A stretch of DNA of 64,000 nt from JAODBJ01 sp963782465 (GCA_963782465.1 CAWAJR010000002.1:565417-629416); one strand, 5' to 3'; positions 9,263-18,154 are shown, counted from the stretch's first letter. The notes: generated by a model from the letters alone, not told the origin. Numbers and translations are program-made.

Positions 9263-10081
9263 ATGACCGAGACGTCCGAGATCGTGCGTTTCTACGAGAC
9301 TCACCGGCCGGAGCGTTCGCGGATCACCGAGGGTGCCGGCCGACTCGAATTCCTGCGCACCCAGGAGGTGGTCCGCCGGCATATGCCGCCGCCACCGGCG
9401 CGGGTACTCGACGTCGGAGGCGGTGAGGGCGTCCACGCCGCCTGGCTCTCGGCCGGCGGTTACGACGTGCACCTGGTCGACCTCGTCGCGGCGCACGTCG
9501 AGCAGGCGATCGCCAACTCGGTCGCGGCCGGCCGGCCCTTCACGGCGGCGCGGGGCGACGCCCGCAGCCTCGAGGAAGACGACCAGTGCTGCGATGCAGT
9601 GCTGCTGCTCGGCCCCGCCTACCACCTCACCGAGGAAACAGATCGGGTGCGCGCCCTCACCGAGGCCCGCCGGGTGGTGCGGCCCGGCGGCGTCGTGTTC
9701 GTCGCCGCCATCTCCCGGTACGCATCCCTCTTTGCCGGGCTCGCGCTCGACGACCTGTTCGACCCTCGGTTCCGCGCGATCGTCGAACGCGACGTCGTCG
9801 ACGGCCAGCACCGGAACCCGGCAATGGACGGGCAATGGTTCACCACCGCGTACTTCCACCGGCCCGACGAGCTTGTCGCCGAAGCGTCCAGCGCCGGTCT
9901 CGCGGTTCGCGAACTCGTCGGTCTCGAAGGCATGGCCGGCTGGTTGCCGTCTCTCGAGGCGCGCTTCGTCGACGACCCGGACGACCGGGAGACGATCTTG
10001 TGGTCGGCGCGGGTCACCGAACAGGTACCCGCACTCGCCGCGTTGAGCGCGCACATGCTGCTCGTCGCGGAACGCACGTAG
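9263..10081 (+). CDS. Class I SAM-dependent methyltransferase
   Basis: A 272-residue Rossmann-fold methyltransferase. Motif I is VLDVGGGEG at 48-56. The acidic end of strand 2 is DVHLVDLV, motif II is CCDAVLLLGPAYHL, and RRVVRPGGVVFVAAISRY is the post-II strand. The start at 9263 follows a TACAGT box directly. It is divergent from the GH3 gene and followed 25 bp later by the SDR. The substrate is unknown, possibly a small molecule as in UbiE/COQ5-like enzymes. Confidence 0.82.
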   Translation: MTETSEIVRFYETHRPERSRITEGAGRLEFLRTQEVVRRHMPPPPARVLDVGGGEGVHAAWLSAGGYDVHLVDLVAAHVEQAIANSVAAGRPFTAARGDARSLEEDDQCCDAVLLLGPAYHLTEETDRVRALTEARRVVRPGGVVFVAAISRYASLFAGLALDDLFDPRFRAIVERDVVDGQHRNPAMDGQWFTTAYFHRPDELVAEASSAGLAVRELVGLEGMAGWLPSLEARFVDDPDDRETILWSARVTEQVPALAALSAHMLLVAERT

Positions 10082-10106
10082 CGCCGCTCTTGTAGCGTGC
10101 GCGCGC

Positions 10107-10943
10107 ATGCAGGACCTCGCGGGAAACGTTGCCGTCGTCACCGGAGCGGGAAGCGGTATCGGCCGTGCGCTCACGCTCGCGTTCGGAGCCGAAGGGATGC
10201 GGGTGGTCGCGGCCGACGTCGAAGCCGCCGCGCTCGACGAGACGGTCGCGCTGCTGGCCGCGGCGGGTGTCGATGTTTCGTCGAGCGTCACCGACGTCAG
10301 CGACTTCGACGCCGTCGCCGCGCTCGCCGACCACGCGTATGCCACCTACGGCTCCGTCGACGTGCTTTGCAACAACGCCGGTGTGTTCGCCGGCGGAGTG
10401 ATCTGGGAACGCCCGGCCGCCGACTACGAGTGGGCGCTCGGCGTGAACCTCTGGGGGATCCTCAACGCGGCGCGCGCGTTCGTGCCGAGGATGATCGCGG
10501 CCGGCACCGAAGCGCACATCGTGAACACGGTGTCGATGGCGGGTATGTGCACCACCCCTTACTCGGCGGCCTACGACGTGTCGAAGTTCGCCGCGGCTGC
10601 CGCCACCGAGTGCCTCGCCCACGACCTCGCCCTCGCCGGCGCGCCGATCAAGGTCACCATGCTCTGCCCGGGGTTGATCGCGACGAACATCGGCCGGGCC
10701 GGTCGCAACCGGCCGCCGGCGTACGCCGCCGCCGACACGCCCGACGCCGAGTTCGTCACCAACGTGCTCATCGAGCAGACCGCCACCGGTCTGGCGCCGA
10801 GCGCCGTCGCGCCGATGGTGATCGACGCGATCCGCACCGGGCGCTTCTTCCTGCCGACGAACCCCAGCCACGCGCCCCAGATGCGCGAGCGCCTGGACGC
10901 GCTCCTCGCCGGCAACGTCCCCCCGATGCCCACCTTCGACTGA
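10107..10943 (+). CDS. Short-chain dehydrogenase/reductase
   Basis: A classical SDR of 278 residues. TGAGSGIG at 12-19 binds the dinucleotide, NNAG lies at 89-92, and the catalytic triad is Ser143, Tyr156 and Lys160 (YDVSK). Asp37 after the second strand suggests NAD(H) preference. CPGLIATNI follows the active site as usual. A TAGCGT box lies 8 nt before the ATG. It precedes a TetR gene and a decayed epimerase, with a strong hairpin in between. Substrate unknown. Confidence 0.88.
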   Translation: MQDLAGNVAVVTGAGSGIGRALTLAFGAEGMRVVAADVEAAALDETVALLAAAGVDVSSSVTDVSDFDAVAALADHAYATYGSVDVLCNNAGVFAGGVIWERPAADYEWALGVNLWGILNAARAFVPRMIAAGTEAHIVNTVSMAGMCTTPYSAAYDVSKFAAAAATECLAHDLALAGAPIKVTMLCPGLIATNIGRAGRNRPPAYAAADTPDAEFVTNVLIEQTATGLAPSAVAPMVIDAIRTGRFFLPTNPSHAPQMRERLDALLAGNVPPMPTFD

Positions 10944-10952
10944 CCGCGCCTG

Positions 10953-11004
10953 CGAACCTGCGTCAGTTTTGCCCCCTGCTAGGGGCAAAACTGACGCAGG
11001 TTCG
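10953..11004. terminator. Perfect 23-bp stem-loop after SDR gene
   Basis: Perfect inverted repeat with 23-bp arms and a 6-nt loop (CTGCTA), starting 9 bp after the SDR stop. There is no T-tract, as is common in actinobacteria. It ends 6 bp before the GTG chosen for the TetR gene, so it could also act as an attenuator or regulator site for that gene. Confidence 0.65.
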
Positions 11005-11010
11005 GGGAGG

Positions 11011-11628
11011 GTGGGGGGGCCGGGCAAGACCGCGACTCGTGGCGCGCTGGTGGAAGCGGCGATCGACAGCCTTCGCTTCGACGGGTTCAGCGGGGCGAGC
11101 GCACGGGTGATCGCACAACGCGCCGGCGTCAATCCCGGCCTGGTCTTCTACCACTTCGGCTCGGTGGCCGACCTGCTGCTGGCGGCGCTCAACGAAGTGA
11201 GCGATCGGCGAATGCAGCGCTACACAGCCGCAGTTGATGCGGCCGGCACGCCCGCCGAACTGGTCGCCGTCGCGACGCAGATCTTCCGTGAGGACCTCGA
11301 CGACGGGTACGTCACGGTGCTCGTCGAGATGATCGCCGGTGCGGGATCGTCGCCCGCGCTCGCGCAGCAGGTCGCCGCGGCGATCGCACCGTGGCGGGCG
11401 TTCGCGCAGCGGGCGATCGGGGCAATCGTCGCCGGATCGCCGATCACTTCGCTCGTCCCGGAGGCCGACGCGGCTCTCGCGGTCGTCGCCCTCTACCTCG
11501 GTCTGGAAATGCTCACGCACCTCGACGGCGACCGCGCGCCGGCGATGCGGCTGTTCGACCAAGCGAGCGCGCTCGTCGCGATCCTCGGCTCGCCGATGGT
11601 CACGACACCTTCGAAGGAGACCTCATGA
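11011..11628 (+). CDS. TetR-family transcriptional regulator
   Basis: About 205 residues with a TetR N-terminal helix-turn-helix: ALVEAAIDSLRFDGFSGASARVIAQRAGVNPGLVFYHFGSVADLLLAAL. The rest is an all-helical ligand domain. The GTG at 11011 is preferred because the longer in-frame TTG at 10969 lies inside the stem-loop; a G-rich stretch (GGGGAGG) immediately precedes it. The stop overlaps the ATG of the downstream epimerase remnant (ATGA), so the two once formed an operon and the regulator probably controlled it. Confidence 0.82.
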   Translation: MGGPGKTATRGALVEAAIDSLRFDGFSGASARVIAQRAGVNPGLVFYHFGSVADLLLAALNEVSDRRMQRYTAAVDAAGTPAELVAVATQIFREDLDDGYVTVLVEMIAGAGSSPALAQQVAAAIAPWRAFAQRAIGAIVAGSPITSLVPEADAALAVVALYLGLEMLTHLDGDRAPAMRLFDQASALVAILGSPMVTTPSKETS

Positions 11629-12200
11629 CGATCACCGAAGCGCCGAGCGCGTCCAAGTCCGCGTCCGCGCCCGCGACGACGCCGGCCTCGACGCCGTCAC
11701 CGGCGCGTTCAGCTACAGCGGCCGAACTCGCGCACGCTGTTCCACGCCGCCCGCTTCGCGGGTGTCCAACGCATCGTGCACGTGAGTATCACGAACCCGA
11801 GCATCGATTCGCCCTACCCGTACTTCCGCGGGAAGGCGCTCGTCGACGATCTCGCCGACCTGTGCGTCGACGCCGCGCTCGAGACGGGCAGCCGCATCGT
11901 CGACGCGGTCGGCCCGAACGGGTGACGTTCGTCGAACTCGTCGAGACGATCCGGGCTGCCGTCGGCAGCCGAGCGCGCATCGTGCGCGTCCCGAGTTGGC
12001 TGCTCCCACCCATCTCGGCCGGCTTGAGCCGCGTGCTTCGCGACGTGTTACTCACCGGGGACGAGTACCACGCGATGGCCGACGGCCTGGCCGACACCGA
12101 CAGTCCGACGACCGCGCTGACCGCGCTGACCGAATGGATCGCCGGCAACGCGACGACGCTCGGTCGCGCGTACGCGAATGAACTCGCCCGCCATTACTGA
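11625..12200 (+). pseudogene. Decayed NAD-dependent epimerase/NmrA-like SDR
   Basis: Pieces of one epimerase-like gene lie in different frames. VTGAFSYSGR (nt ~11694-11723) is the N-terminal nucleotide-binding loop. LFHAARFAGVQRIVHVSITNPS and YPYFRGKALVDDLADLCVDAA follow in another frame, ending at a TGA near 11925. VTFVELVETIRAAVGSRARIV to the C-terminus is open again. Intact relatives are about 280-300 residues; here the stretch after YSGR and the segment between FRGKA and VDDLADLCVDA are missing. At least two internal deletions and frame changes have occurred. The ATG at 11625 overlaps the TetR stop and has a good AAGGAGA site, a relic of coupled translation. Confidence 0.8.
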
Positions 12201-12757
12201 TTCGTCAGGTTCAGTGCCGCGAGCCAGCGGGCGGCGTCGGTGGGGTTGCGGAGCCGTACGTAGTGCAGGTGAGCATTGGCGGGGTCGGCGGATTCCGCTT
12301 CGAAGTATTCGCGGTACCACCCGTGCTGCTGCCACGCCCACGCGATCACCGACGTTTCCGGGTTGCGCGACCACAGGTTGCTGAACGGCTCGCGATTACC
12401 GTTCCACAGCTCCTGGCGGGTCACGACCCGGCGCACCGTGCGGGCAACGAGACGCTTCATCACGACCGACCGCGAGTAGTCGAGCCACACGATCGTGTCG
12501 GCCCGAGCGCGCACGATGTCGCCCACACGCGACCGGTAGTTGCCATCGACCACCCAGCCGTCGCCCGTGAGCGCTTCCTCGACCCTCGCCCGGAAGGTGT
12601 CGGCGTCGAGCTCCGTCCAGCCCGGCTGGTGGTAGATCGCGTCGAGCTCGACGCGAGGCACGCCCAGTCGCGCCGCGATCGCCGCGGCGAGGGTCGACTT
12701 CCCCGAGCCGCTGTTGCCGATCACCGACACCCGCCGAGTCGACGGGTTGCCGCTCAT
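12194..12757 (-). CDS. P-loop AAA/adenylate kinase-like protein (FlaR-type)
   Basis: A 187-residue small P-loop kinase. VSVIGNSGSGKSTLAAAIA near residues 10-28 is the Walker A loop, VELDAIYHQPGW follows, and GWVVDGNYRSRVGDIV plus ADTIVWLDYSR provide the lid and Walker B-like segments. This pattern belongs to the 'topology modulation/FlaR' adenylate-kinase-like group of unknown substrate. Its ATG overlaps the stop of the upstream alpha/beta hydrolase by 4 nt, so the two are co-translated. It faces the epimerase remnant with a few bases of overlap. Confidence 0.75.
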   Translation of the reverse strand: MSGNPSTRRVSVIGNSGSGKSTLAAAIAARLGVPRVELDAIYHQPGWTELDADTFRARVEEALTGDGWVVDGNYRSRVGDIVRARADTIVWLDYSRSVVMKRLVARTVRRVVTRQELWNGNREPFSNLWSRNPETSVIAWAWQQHGWYREYFEAESADPANAHLHYVRLRNPTDAARWLAALNLTNQ

Positions 12758-13440
12758 GGTCGCGCCCGACCCAGGTTGAGGAGCGCGGTTGCGACCCGTT
12801 CCGGTTCGTTGACGATGTCGAGGTGCGCGCCGAGCAGTTCGACGACGGGCCACCCGCGGCGGCGGGCTTCGTCGGCGTCGGCGCGGTACACCTCGCTCAG
12901 GAGGACGTACGCGCCGCGCTCGATCGGCCGGCCGGGCCGCGGGACCCTGCCGTCGAAGTACGCCAATGGCAGTTCGACCATGTCGGCGACCACTGCCCGC
13001 CGGCGAACCGGGTCGGTAACGAGCCCCTCCATCGCGCCGGTGCCGAACCATTCCGACCAGCGGGGCAGGACACCGTCGCGGGCGATGCCGGCGAGGAACA
13101 CGCGGAAGTCGGCCGGCACGAGCTCCGCATCCGATCCGTCGGGCGGGACACCCGCGTCGACGAACACGGTGCGGTTCGCTCGACCGTCGAGGCGTTCGGC
13201 GATCGTCGGAAGCAAGGGGCCGGCTCCACTGTGACCGACGAGGACGACCTCCGGTTCGCGAACCTGGACCACGGATTGCACGACCGCGTCGACACATGCC
13301 TCCCACCGGCCGGTGACCGCGGCGGCGGTGAGATCGGGCAACGCGACCGGAACGCCTTCGTGGCGAAGGGCGTCGGCGACCCACGACCACGTGCACGGTC
13401 CGACGAGCGGGCTGTGAACGAGAACGAAACCGGCGCGCAT
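12754..13440 (-). CDS. Alpha/beta hydrolase
   Basis: A 228-residue alpha/beta hydrolase. VLVHSPLVGPCTW is the oxyanion-hole region, VVLVGHSGAG carries the nucleophile serine in the G-H-S-G elbow, and LLGAHLDIVNEPERVA supplies the C-terminal histidine. The start at 13440 (MRAGFVLVHSP) is favoured; another ATG at 13452 adds four residues. Coupled by ATGA to the downstream P-loop gene. Substrate unknown. Confidence 0.78.
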   Translation of the reverse strand: MRAGFVLVHSPLVGPCTWSWVADALRHEGVPVALPDLTAAAVTGRWEACVDAVVQSVVQVREPEVVLVGHSGAGPLLPTIAERLDGRANRTVFVDAGVPPDGSDAELVPADFRVFLAGIARDGVLPRWSEWFGTGAMEGLVTDPVRRRAVVADMVELPLAYFDGRVPRPGRPIERGAYVLLSEVYRADADEARRRGWPVVELLGAHLDIVNEPERVATALLNLGRARP

Positions 13441-13487
13441 ACGAACCCCCATTCTCGCCCCGGGTGTTCGGGTAGCGTCCGGATCCC

Positions 13488-13791
13488 ATGCAGGTGGCCC
13501 CGCGCTACGGCGACGATCCGGTTCTCCGCATCGAAACGGCACCGCTCGACATCGCGGCGGCCCTGGTGCACCAGCGGACGCGACGGAGCCCGACGTCTCG
13601 TTCGTCGTCGACGCGGCCCAACCGTCGTCGTGCGCGACGGACCGTGCCCGCCCGGCGCGACCCGCCTTGCCGGCCGCGCCGTCGAACTGGTCGAGGGCCT
13701 GAGCTTCCGCACGCCACTCGCACACGCCGTACCGGAACCCGAGCAGTGGCTGCTCGGCGGGCTGGCCGAGGTGTTCGAAGCGGTCCGCTGA
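13488..13791 (+). pseudogene. Unrecognised gene remnant, frames broken
   Basis: The ATG at 13488 follows a TAGCGT box and starts a plausible protein (YGDDPVLRIETAPLDIAAALVHQR), but this soon turns into Arg-rich sequence. In another frame the stretch TVVVRDGPCPPGATRLAGRAVELVEGLSFRTPL, ending GLAEVFEAVR-stop at 13791, looks coding again. I read this as a small gene broken by indels. It loosely resembles the mycothiol-dependent maleylpyruvate isomerase/DinB-like families, but I cannot name it. Confidence 0.4.
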
Positions 13792-13803
13792 CCATTCGCA
13801 TCG

Positions 13804-13854
13804 CCGGGTTGCGAGGTTTATGCGCCCGTACGGGGGCATAACTGTCACAACCCG
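13804..13854. terminator. Imperfect stem-loop
   Basis: CGGGTTG...TTATGC pairs with GCATAA...CAACCCG over about 19 bp with four mismatches, around an inner CCCGTACGGG palindrome. It sits between the broken gene ending at 13791 and the FAD oxidoreductase ending at 13869, where convergent transcription would need a terminator. Confidence 0.5.
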
Positions 13855-13868
13855 GCACTGGGGTTGGG

Positions 13869-15245
13869 TCAGTGCGAGCCGAAGATGCGGGACGCGAGGG
13901 CGGCGCGCACCCGGGGACGTTTGCCGCGCACCTCGGCTCGGTCCATCGACGCCATGAGCGCGCGGCCGGCGTTGATGCCGAGCCAGCGGAACGGTTCCGG
14001 CTCCCAGCGCGGCGAGCGGTGGCCGACCCACGGCAACGAGGTGATCTCCGATTCGAGGCCGAGCACCAGGTCGGCGAGGGTGCGGCCGGCCAGGTTCGTC
14101 GTCGCGACTCCGTCGCCGACGTACCCGCCCGCCCACCCGAGCCCGGTCGCGCGATCGAGGCCGACGGTGGAATACCAGTCGCGCGGCACGGCGACGGCAC
14201 CGCCCCAACGATGGGTCACCGCCACGTCACCGATCGCGGGGAACAGCTCGCGCAACGTCTCGCGCAAACGGGTGAAGACCCGCTCGTTGCGATCGAACTC
14301 CGGGCGCACCCGCGACCCGAAGTGGTACGGCGCGCCGCGCCCGCCGAACGCGAACCGGCCGTCGGCGGTGCGCTGGCCGTAGATCAGCATGTGGCGACCG
14401 TCGGTGAACGTCGGCCGGTCGTGCATCCCGGCCGTCGCCCAGAACTCGTCGTCGAGCGGTTCGGTTGCGATCATCAACGAGTACAGCGGCACGAGCGAGC
14501 GCGCTTCACCGGGCAGCATCGGCGTGAACGCCTCGGTCGCCCAGATCACGTGCTCGGCGCTCACGACGCCGTGATCGGTGCGTACCAGCTTCGGGTCGAC
14601 GCTGAGCGCGCGGGTGCCTTCGTAGATCTGGGCACCGTGCCGTTCCACGGCGCGGGCAAGCCCGCGCACCAGCCGCGCCGGATGGATCGCCGCGCAATGC
14701 GGCGTGTAGAGCGCGCCGAGGCACGGCGTCGTTCCGACCTGGGCGCGCGCTTCGTCGGGCCCGAGCCACCGGTAGTCGTCGTCGTCGAACCCGTAGCTCT
14801 CCTCGTAGGCGAGTTCGGCCCGCAACCGGCGGAGGTGCGCCGGCAGCACGGCAACCGAAACGGTGCCGCCCTTGGCGAAGTGACAGTCGATGCCTTCCAC
14901 GAGCGCGACGCGCCCGACCTCGTCGACGGTGTCGAACATGGCTCGCTGAAGCGCGACGGCCGCGACCCGGCCGTGCGTCTTCGCGGTCTGCTCCCGGCTC
15001 CCGGCGAAGAGGGCCGAGCACCAGCCGCCGTTGCGACCCGACGCGCCGAACCCGGCGATCTCGCGTTCGATCACCGCGACCCGCAACGTCGGGTCACGGC
15101 GCCGGAGGTAGTAGGCGGTCCACAGGCCGGTGAACCCCGCACCGACGATCGCGACGTCGACGGCGACGTCGCCGGGCAGTGCGGCACGCGGGGTGAGGTC
15201 GTCGTCGACGGTGTCGTGCCACAGGCTCAGTGCAGGAGTCGCCAC
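13869..15245 (-). CDS. FAD-dependent oxidoreductase (DadA/glycine oxidase-like)
   Basis: A 458-residue DAO-family flavoprotein. The N-terminal Rossmann fold VDVAIVGAGFTGLWTAYYLRRRDP (GxGxxG) binds FAD, and ERE after the second strand contacts the ribose. GFGASGRNGGWCSALF is the classic second FAD-contact loop. GLGWAGGYVGDGVATTNLAGRTLADLV near the C-terminus closes the FAD site. Such enzymes oxidise amines or amino acids (gamma-glutamylputrescine oxidase and relatives). It is transcribed away from the enoyl-CoA hydratase at 15287, sharing a 41-bp divergent promoter region. Confidence 0.85.
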   Translation of the reverse strand: MATPALSLWHDTVDDDLTPRAALPGDVAVDVAIVGAGFTGLWTAYYLRRRDPTLRVAVIEREIAGFGASGRNGGWCSALFAGSREQTAKTHGRVAAVALQRAMFDTVDEVGRVALVEGIDCHFAKGGTVSVAVLPAHLRRLRAELAYEESYGFDDDDYRWLGPDEARAQVGTTPCLGALYTPHCAAIHPARLVRGLARAVERHGAQIYEGTRALSVDPKLVRTDHGVVSAEHVIWATEAFTPMLPGEARSLVPLYSLMIATEPLDDEFWATAGMHDRPTFTDGRHMLIYGQRTADGRFAFGGRGAPYHFGSRVRPEFDRNERVFTRLRETLRELFPAIGDVAVTHRWGGAVAVPRDWYSTVGLDRATGLGWAGGYVGDGVATTNLAGRTLADLVLGLESEITSLPWVGHRSPRWEPEPFRWLGINAGRALMASMDRAEVRGKRPRVRAALASRIFGSH

Positions 15246-15273
15246 GGCCGGGGATCCTACGAGTGTCGGTTCG

Positions 15274-15279
15274 TATACT
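15274..15279 (+). promoter_or_regulatory. -10 box TATACT, leaderless start
   Basis: TATACT ends 7 nt before the ATG at 15287 with no ribosome-binding site between, which predicts a leaderless mRNA for the enoyl-CoA hydratase. Confidence 0.5.
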
Positions 15280-15286
15280 CCCGCCG

Positions 15287-16036
15287 ATGATCCGGTCAGA
15301 AGTCCGCGGCCACGTCGCGCTCGTGACCATCGACAACCCGCCGGTCAACGCGTTGCCGGTCGCCGGGTGGTTCGCGCTCGCCGACGCGGTGCGCTCGGCC
15401 GGCCGCGACCCGCAGGTGCGCGCCTGCATCGTGAACGCCGAAGGCAAAGGGTTCCAGTGCGGCGTCGACATCAAGGAACTCGCCGCCGACCCGACGAAGG
15501 AGACGTTCGTCGGCGTCAACCGCGGTTGCTACGAGGCGTTCGCCGCGGTCTACGACTGCGAAGTGCCGGTGATCGCGGCGGTCAACGGCTACTGCCTCGG
15601 TGGTGGGGTGGGCATCGCCGGGAACGCCGACATCGTGGTTGCGAGCGACGACGCGACCTTCGGCCTCCCGGAAGTCGACCGCGGCGCGCTCGGTGTCGCC
15701 ACTCACCTCGCCCGGTTCGTGCCCGCGCACAAGCTGCGCGCGATGTTCTTCATGGGCACGACGGTCACCGCCGCGGAGTTGCTGGCGTTCGGCACCGTCG
15801 AGCGGGTCGTCCCTCGCGACCAGTTGCTCGATGCCGCGTTCGAGATCGCCGAAGTGATCGCGAAGAAGAGTGCGCTGGTGATCCGCCGGGCCAAGGAGTC
15901 GCTCAACGCGATCGACCCGGTCGATGTGAAACGTTCCTACCGGTTCGAGCAGGGCTTCACGTTCGAACTGAACCTGTGGGGCGACAGCGACGAGTTGCGC
16001 CAAGCCTTTGTCGACAAGCGCGACGCCGACCTCTGA
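15287..16036 (+). CDS. Enoyl-CoA hydratase/isomerase family protein
   Basis: A 249-residue crotonase-fold enzyme. The oxyanion-hole segments are NAEGKGFQCGVDIKEL and AAVNGYCLGGGVGIAGNADIVVAS. LPEVDRGALGV follows with a catalytic-side Glu, and RRAKESLNAID is the usual C-terminal helix. It would hydrate or isomerise an acyl-CoA ester. ATG at 15287 follows TATACT directly. It begins a five-gene plus-strand run (HAD, histidine phosphatase, second crotonase, CBS-citrate synthase) with tight spacing. Confidence 0.86.
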   Translation: MIRSEVRGHVALVTIDNPPVNALPVAGWFALADAVRSAGRDPQVRACIVNAEGKGFQCGVDIKELAADPTKETFVGVNRGCYEAFAAVYDCEVPVIAAVNGYCLGGGVGIAGNADIVVASDDATFGLPEVDRGALGVATHLARFVPAHKLRAMFFMGTTVTAAELLAFGTVERVVPRDQLLDAAFEIAEVIAKKSALVIRRAKESLNAIDPVDVKRSYRFEQGFTFELNLWGDSDELRQAFVDKRDADL

Positions 16037-16040
16037 CCCG

Positions 16041-16721
16041 ATGGTGACCGGCGACCCACCGTTCCGGGCCGGCTCGTTCCGGGCGGGCTCGTTCCGGGCA
16101 GTCGTGTTCGACCTGGGCGGCGTGGTGTACCCGTCGCCGTTCGAGGCGTTCGACGCCTACGAGCGTGATGCCGGCCTCCCCGAAGGGTCGGTGCGCGCGC
16201 TGATCCGTACCAGCAGCGAGACCGGCGCGTGGGCCGCGCTCGAACGGTCCGAGTACACGATGCGCGAGTTCCACGCCGCGCTGGAAGACGAAGCCCGCCT
16301 CGCCGGCCTCGCACTCGAAGCGGAAGCGTTGATGGGTCGCGTGGCCGGCGGGTTCGCGCCGCGCCCCGAAATGGTGCACGCGATCATCCGTCTCCGCGAC
16401 GAAGGCTTCCTCGTCGGCGCGCTCACGAACAACTGGGCCGCGCCGGAGGGCACCCGCTCGGTCGGGAGCCATGAGGCGTTGGCGTTCGACGTGGTGGTGG
16501 AGTCGGCGATCGAAGGGCTGCGCAAACCCGACCCGCGGATCTACGAACTCGTGCTGCGTCGCCTCGACGTGCGCGCGATCGAAACGGTGTTTCTCGACGA
16601 CCTGGGCATCAATCTCAAGCCCGCCCGCGCCATGGGGATCACCACGATCAAGGTCGGCGACCCGCACGAAGCGTTGCGTGAGCTCGAGTCGGTCCTCGCC
16701 GTGCGCGTCCTCGATCACTGA
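16041..16721 (+). CDS. HAD-superfamily hydrolase
   Basis: A 226-residue HAD phosphatase-like protein. Motif I is VVFDLGGVV (Asp24), motif II is GALTNNW, KPDPRIY gives the motif III lysine and VFLDDLGINLKPARAMG is motif IV. The DxGGV variant is common in subfamily IA proteins of the haloacid dehalogenase/epoxide-hydrolase N-domain type. The first 20 residues contain a tandem FRAGS repeat from a 15-bp duplication and are probably not part of the fold. Starts 5 bp after the crotonase stop. Confidence 0.82.
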   Translation: MVTGDPPFRAGSFRAGSFRAVVFDLGGVVYPSPFEAFDAYERDAGLPEGSVRALIRTSSETGAWAALERSEYTMREFHAALEDEARLAGLALEAEALMGRVAGGFAPRPEMVHAIIRLRDEGFLVGALTNNWAAPEGTRSVGSHEALAFDVVVESAIEGLRKPDPRIYELVLRRLDVRAIETVFLDDLGINLKPARAMGITTIKVGDPHEALRELESVLAVRVLDH

Positions 16722-16737
16722 ACCGGAGAGCGCCGCC

Positions 16738-17340
16738 GTGGACTTACTGTTCGTCCGTCACGCCGAACCGGTACGCATCGAGCCGGGGTCGGGCGTGCCC
16801 GCCAACCCGCACCTCACCGAAACGGGCCGGGAGCAGGCCGCGCGGCTCGCACACTGGCTGGCCGCAGAGCCGATCGACGCCGTCGTGTCGAGCCCGCAGC
16901 GGCGCGCGCTCGAGACCGCCGAACCGATCGCGGCCGCGCATGGTCTCGGGATCGAGATCGTCGACGGGCTCATCGAATTCGACGCGCAGGCCGACGACTA
17001 CATCCCGATCGAGGACCTACGCGCTGCGAACGACCCGCGCTGGCAAGCGATGCTCGAAGGCCGGTGGACCGAGAACGGCGAAGACCCCGACGCGTTCCGC
17101 GCGCGCGTCGTGGCCGCGGTGGACGACTGCATCAATCGCTTCCCGGGGCAACGCGTCGTCGCGGTGTGCCACGGCGGCGTCATCAATGTCGCACTCGGTG
17201 CGGCGCTCGGCATCGAGCGGCCGCTGTGGTTCGACCCGAAGTACACGTCGCTGTCTCGCCTGGTGGCTTCACGCACCGGCGTGCGTACGGTGGCGACGCT
17301 CAACGAAACCGCGCACCTCGACGCGAGGAGGGGAACATGA
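16738..17340 (+). CDS. Histidine phosphatase (phosphoglycerate mutase-like)
   Basis: A 200-residue protein with the LFVRHAEP motif (Arg7-His8, phospho-acceptor), SSPQRRALETAEPIA with the second Arg, the acidic GLIEFDAQ and VVAVCHGGVIN with the second catalytic His. GTG at 16738 is the only start that keeps the RHA motif at the N-terminus. It probably dephosphorylates a small metabolite. Its stop overlaps the ATG of the next crotonase by 4 nt. Confidence 0.85.
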   Translation: MDLLFVRHAEPVRIEPGSGVPANPHLTETGREQAARLAHWLAAEPIDAVVSSPQRRALETAEPIAAAHGLGIEIVDGLIEFDAQADDYIPIEDLRAANDPRWQAMLEGRWTENGEDPDAFRARVVAAVDDCINRFPGQRVVAVCHGGVINVALGAALGIERPLWFDPKYTSLSRLVASRTGVRTVATLNETAHLDARRGT

Positions 17341-18119
17341 GCAAAGAGAACGTGCTCGTCGAACACGACGGCCCGGTCACGATCGTCACCATCAACCGAC
17401 CCGAGCGCCGCAATGCCGTCGACGGCCCGACCGCGGCACTGCTCGCCGACGCGTTCCGCGCGTTCGCGGCCGACGACGGCGCGTCGGTCGCGGTGCTGAC
17501 CGGGGCGGGGAACGTCTTCTGCGCGGGCGCGGATCTCAAGGCCGTGGCCGAAGGTCGCGGGAACCGGGTCGTGCTCGACGGCGATGGGCCGATGGGCCCG
17601 TCTCGCATGCTGCTGGCGAAACCGGTCGTCGCGGCCGTCGAAGGCTTCGCGGTCGCGGGTGGCCTCGAACTTGCCCTGTGGTGCGACCTGCGCGTCGCCG
17701 CGACCGACGCCGTGTTCGGGGTGTTCTGCCGGCGTTGGGGGGTGCCGCTCGTCGACGGCGGGACGATCCGCCTGCCCCGGCTGGTCGGGCATTCCCATGC
17801 CCTCGACCTGATCCTCACCGGGCGCGGCGTGCACGGTGACGAAGCGCAACGGATGGGTCTCGCCAACCGGTTGGTGGAGCCGGGAACCGCCCGGTCGGCG
17901 GCCATCGCGCTCGCGCACGACCTCGCCGCGCTCCCCCAACGCTGCCTCCGCGAAGATCGGCTGTCGTCGTACGAGCAATGGTCGATGCCGCTGCCCGAGG
18001 CCTTGGCGAACGAGTACCGGCACGGCCTCGGTGTGCTGGAGAGCGGCGAGAGCATCGAAGGCGCGGCGCGGTTCGCGGCCGGCGCCGGGAGGCACGGGGC
18101 TACGGCACCCGGCTCGTAG
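17337..18119 (+). CDS. Enoyl-CoA hydratase/isomerase family protein
   Basis: A second crotonase-fold enzyme, 260 residues. GAGNVFCAGADLKAVAEG and VEGFAVAGGLELALWCDLRVA form the oxyanion hole, and VFGVFCRRWGVPLVDGGTIRLPRLVG is the trimer/active-site loop. It differs clearly from the 15287 gene and likely handles a different acyl-CoA. The ATG overlaps the histidine phosphatase stop (ATGA) and follows GGAGGGGAA, a strong ribosome site. Confidence 0.87.
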   Translation: MSKENVLVEHDGPVTIVTINRPERRNAVDGPTAALLADAFRAFAADDGASVAVLTGAGNVFCAGADLKAVAEGRGNRVVLDGDGPMGPSRMLLAKPVVAAVEGFAVAGGLELALWCDLRVAATDAVFGVFCRRWGVPLVDGGTIRLPRLVGHSHALDLILTGRGVHGDEAQRMGLANRLVEPGTARSAAIALAHDLAALPQRCLREDRLSSYEQWSMPLPEALANEYRHGLGVLESGESIEGAARFAAGAGRHGATAPGS

Positions 18120-18154
18120 ACTCCCGCGGCGGCCTCCCAACGAGAGGAACCCTG

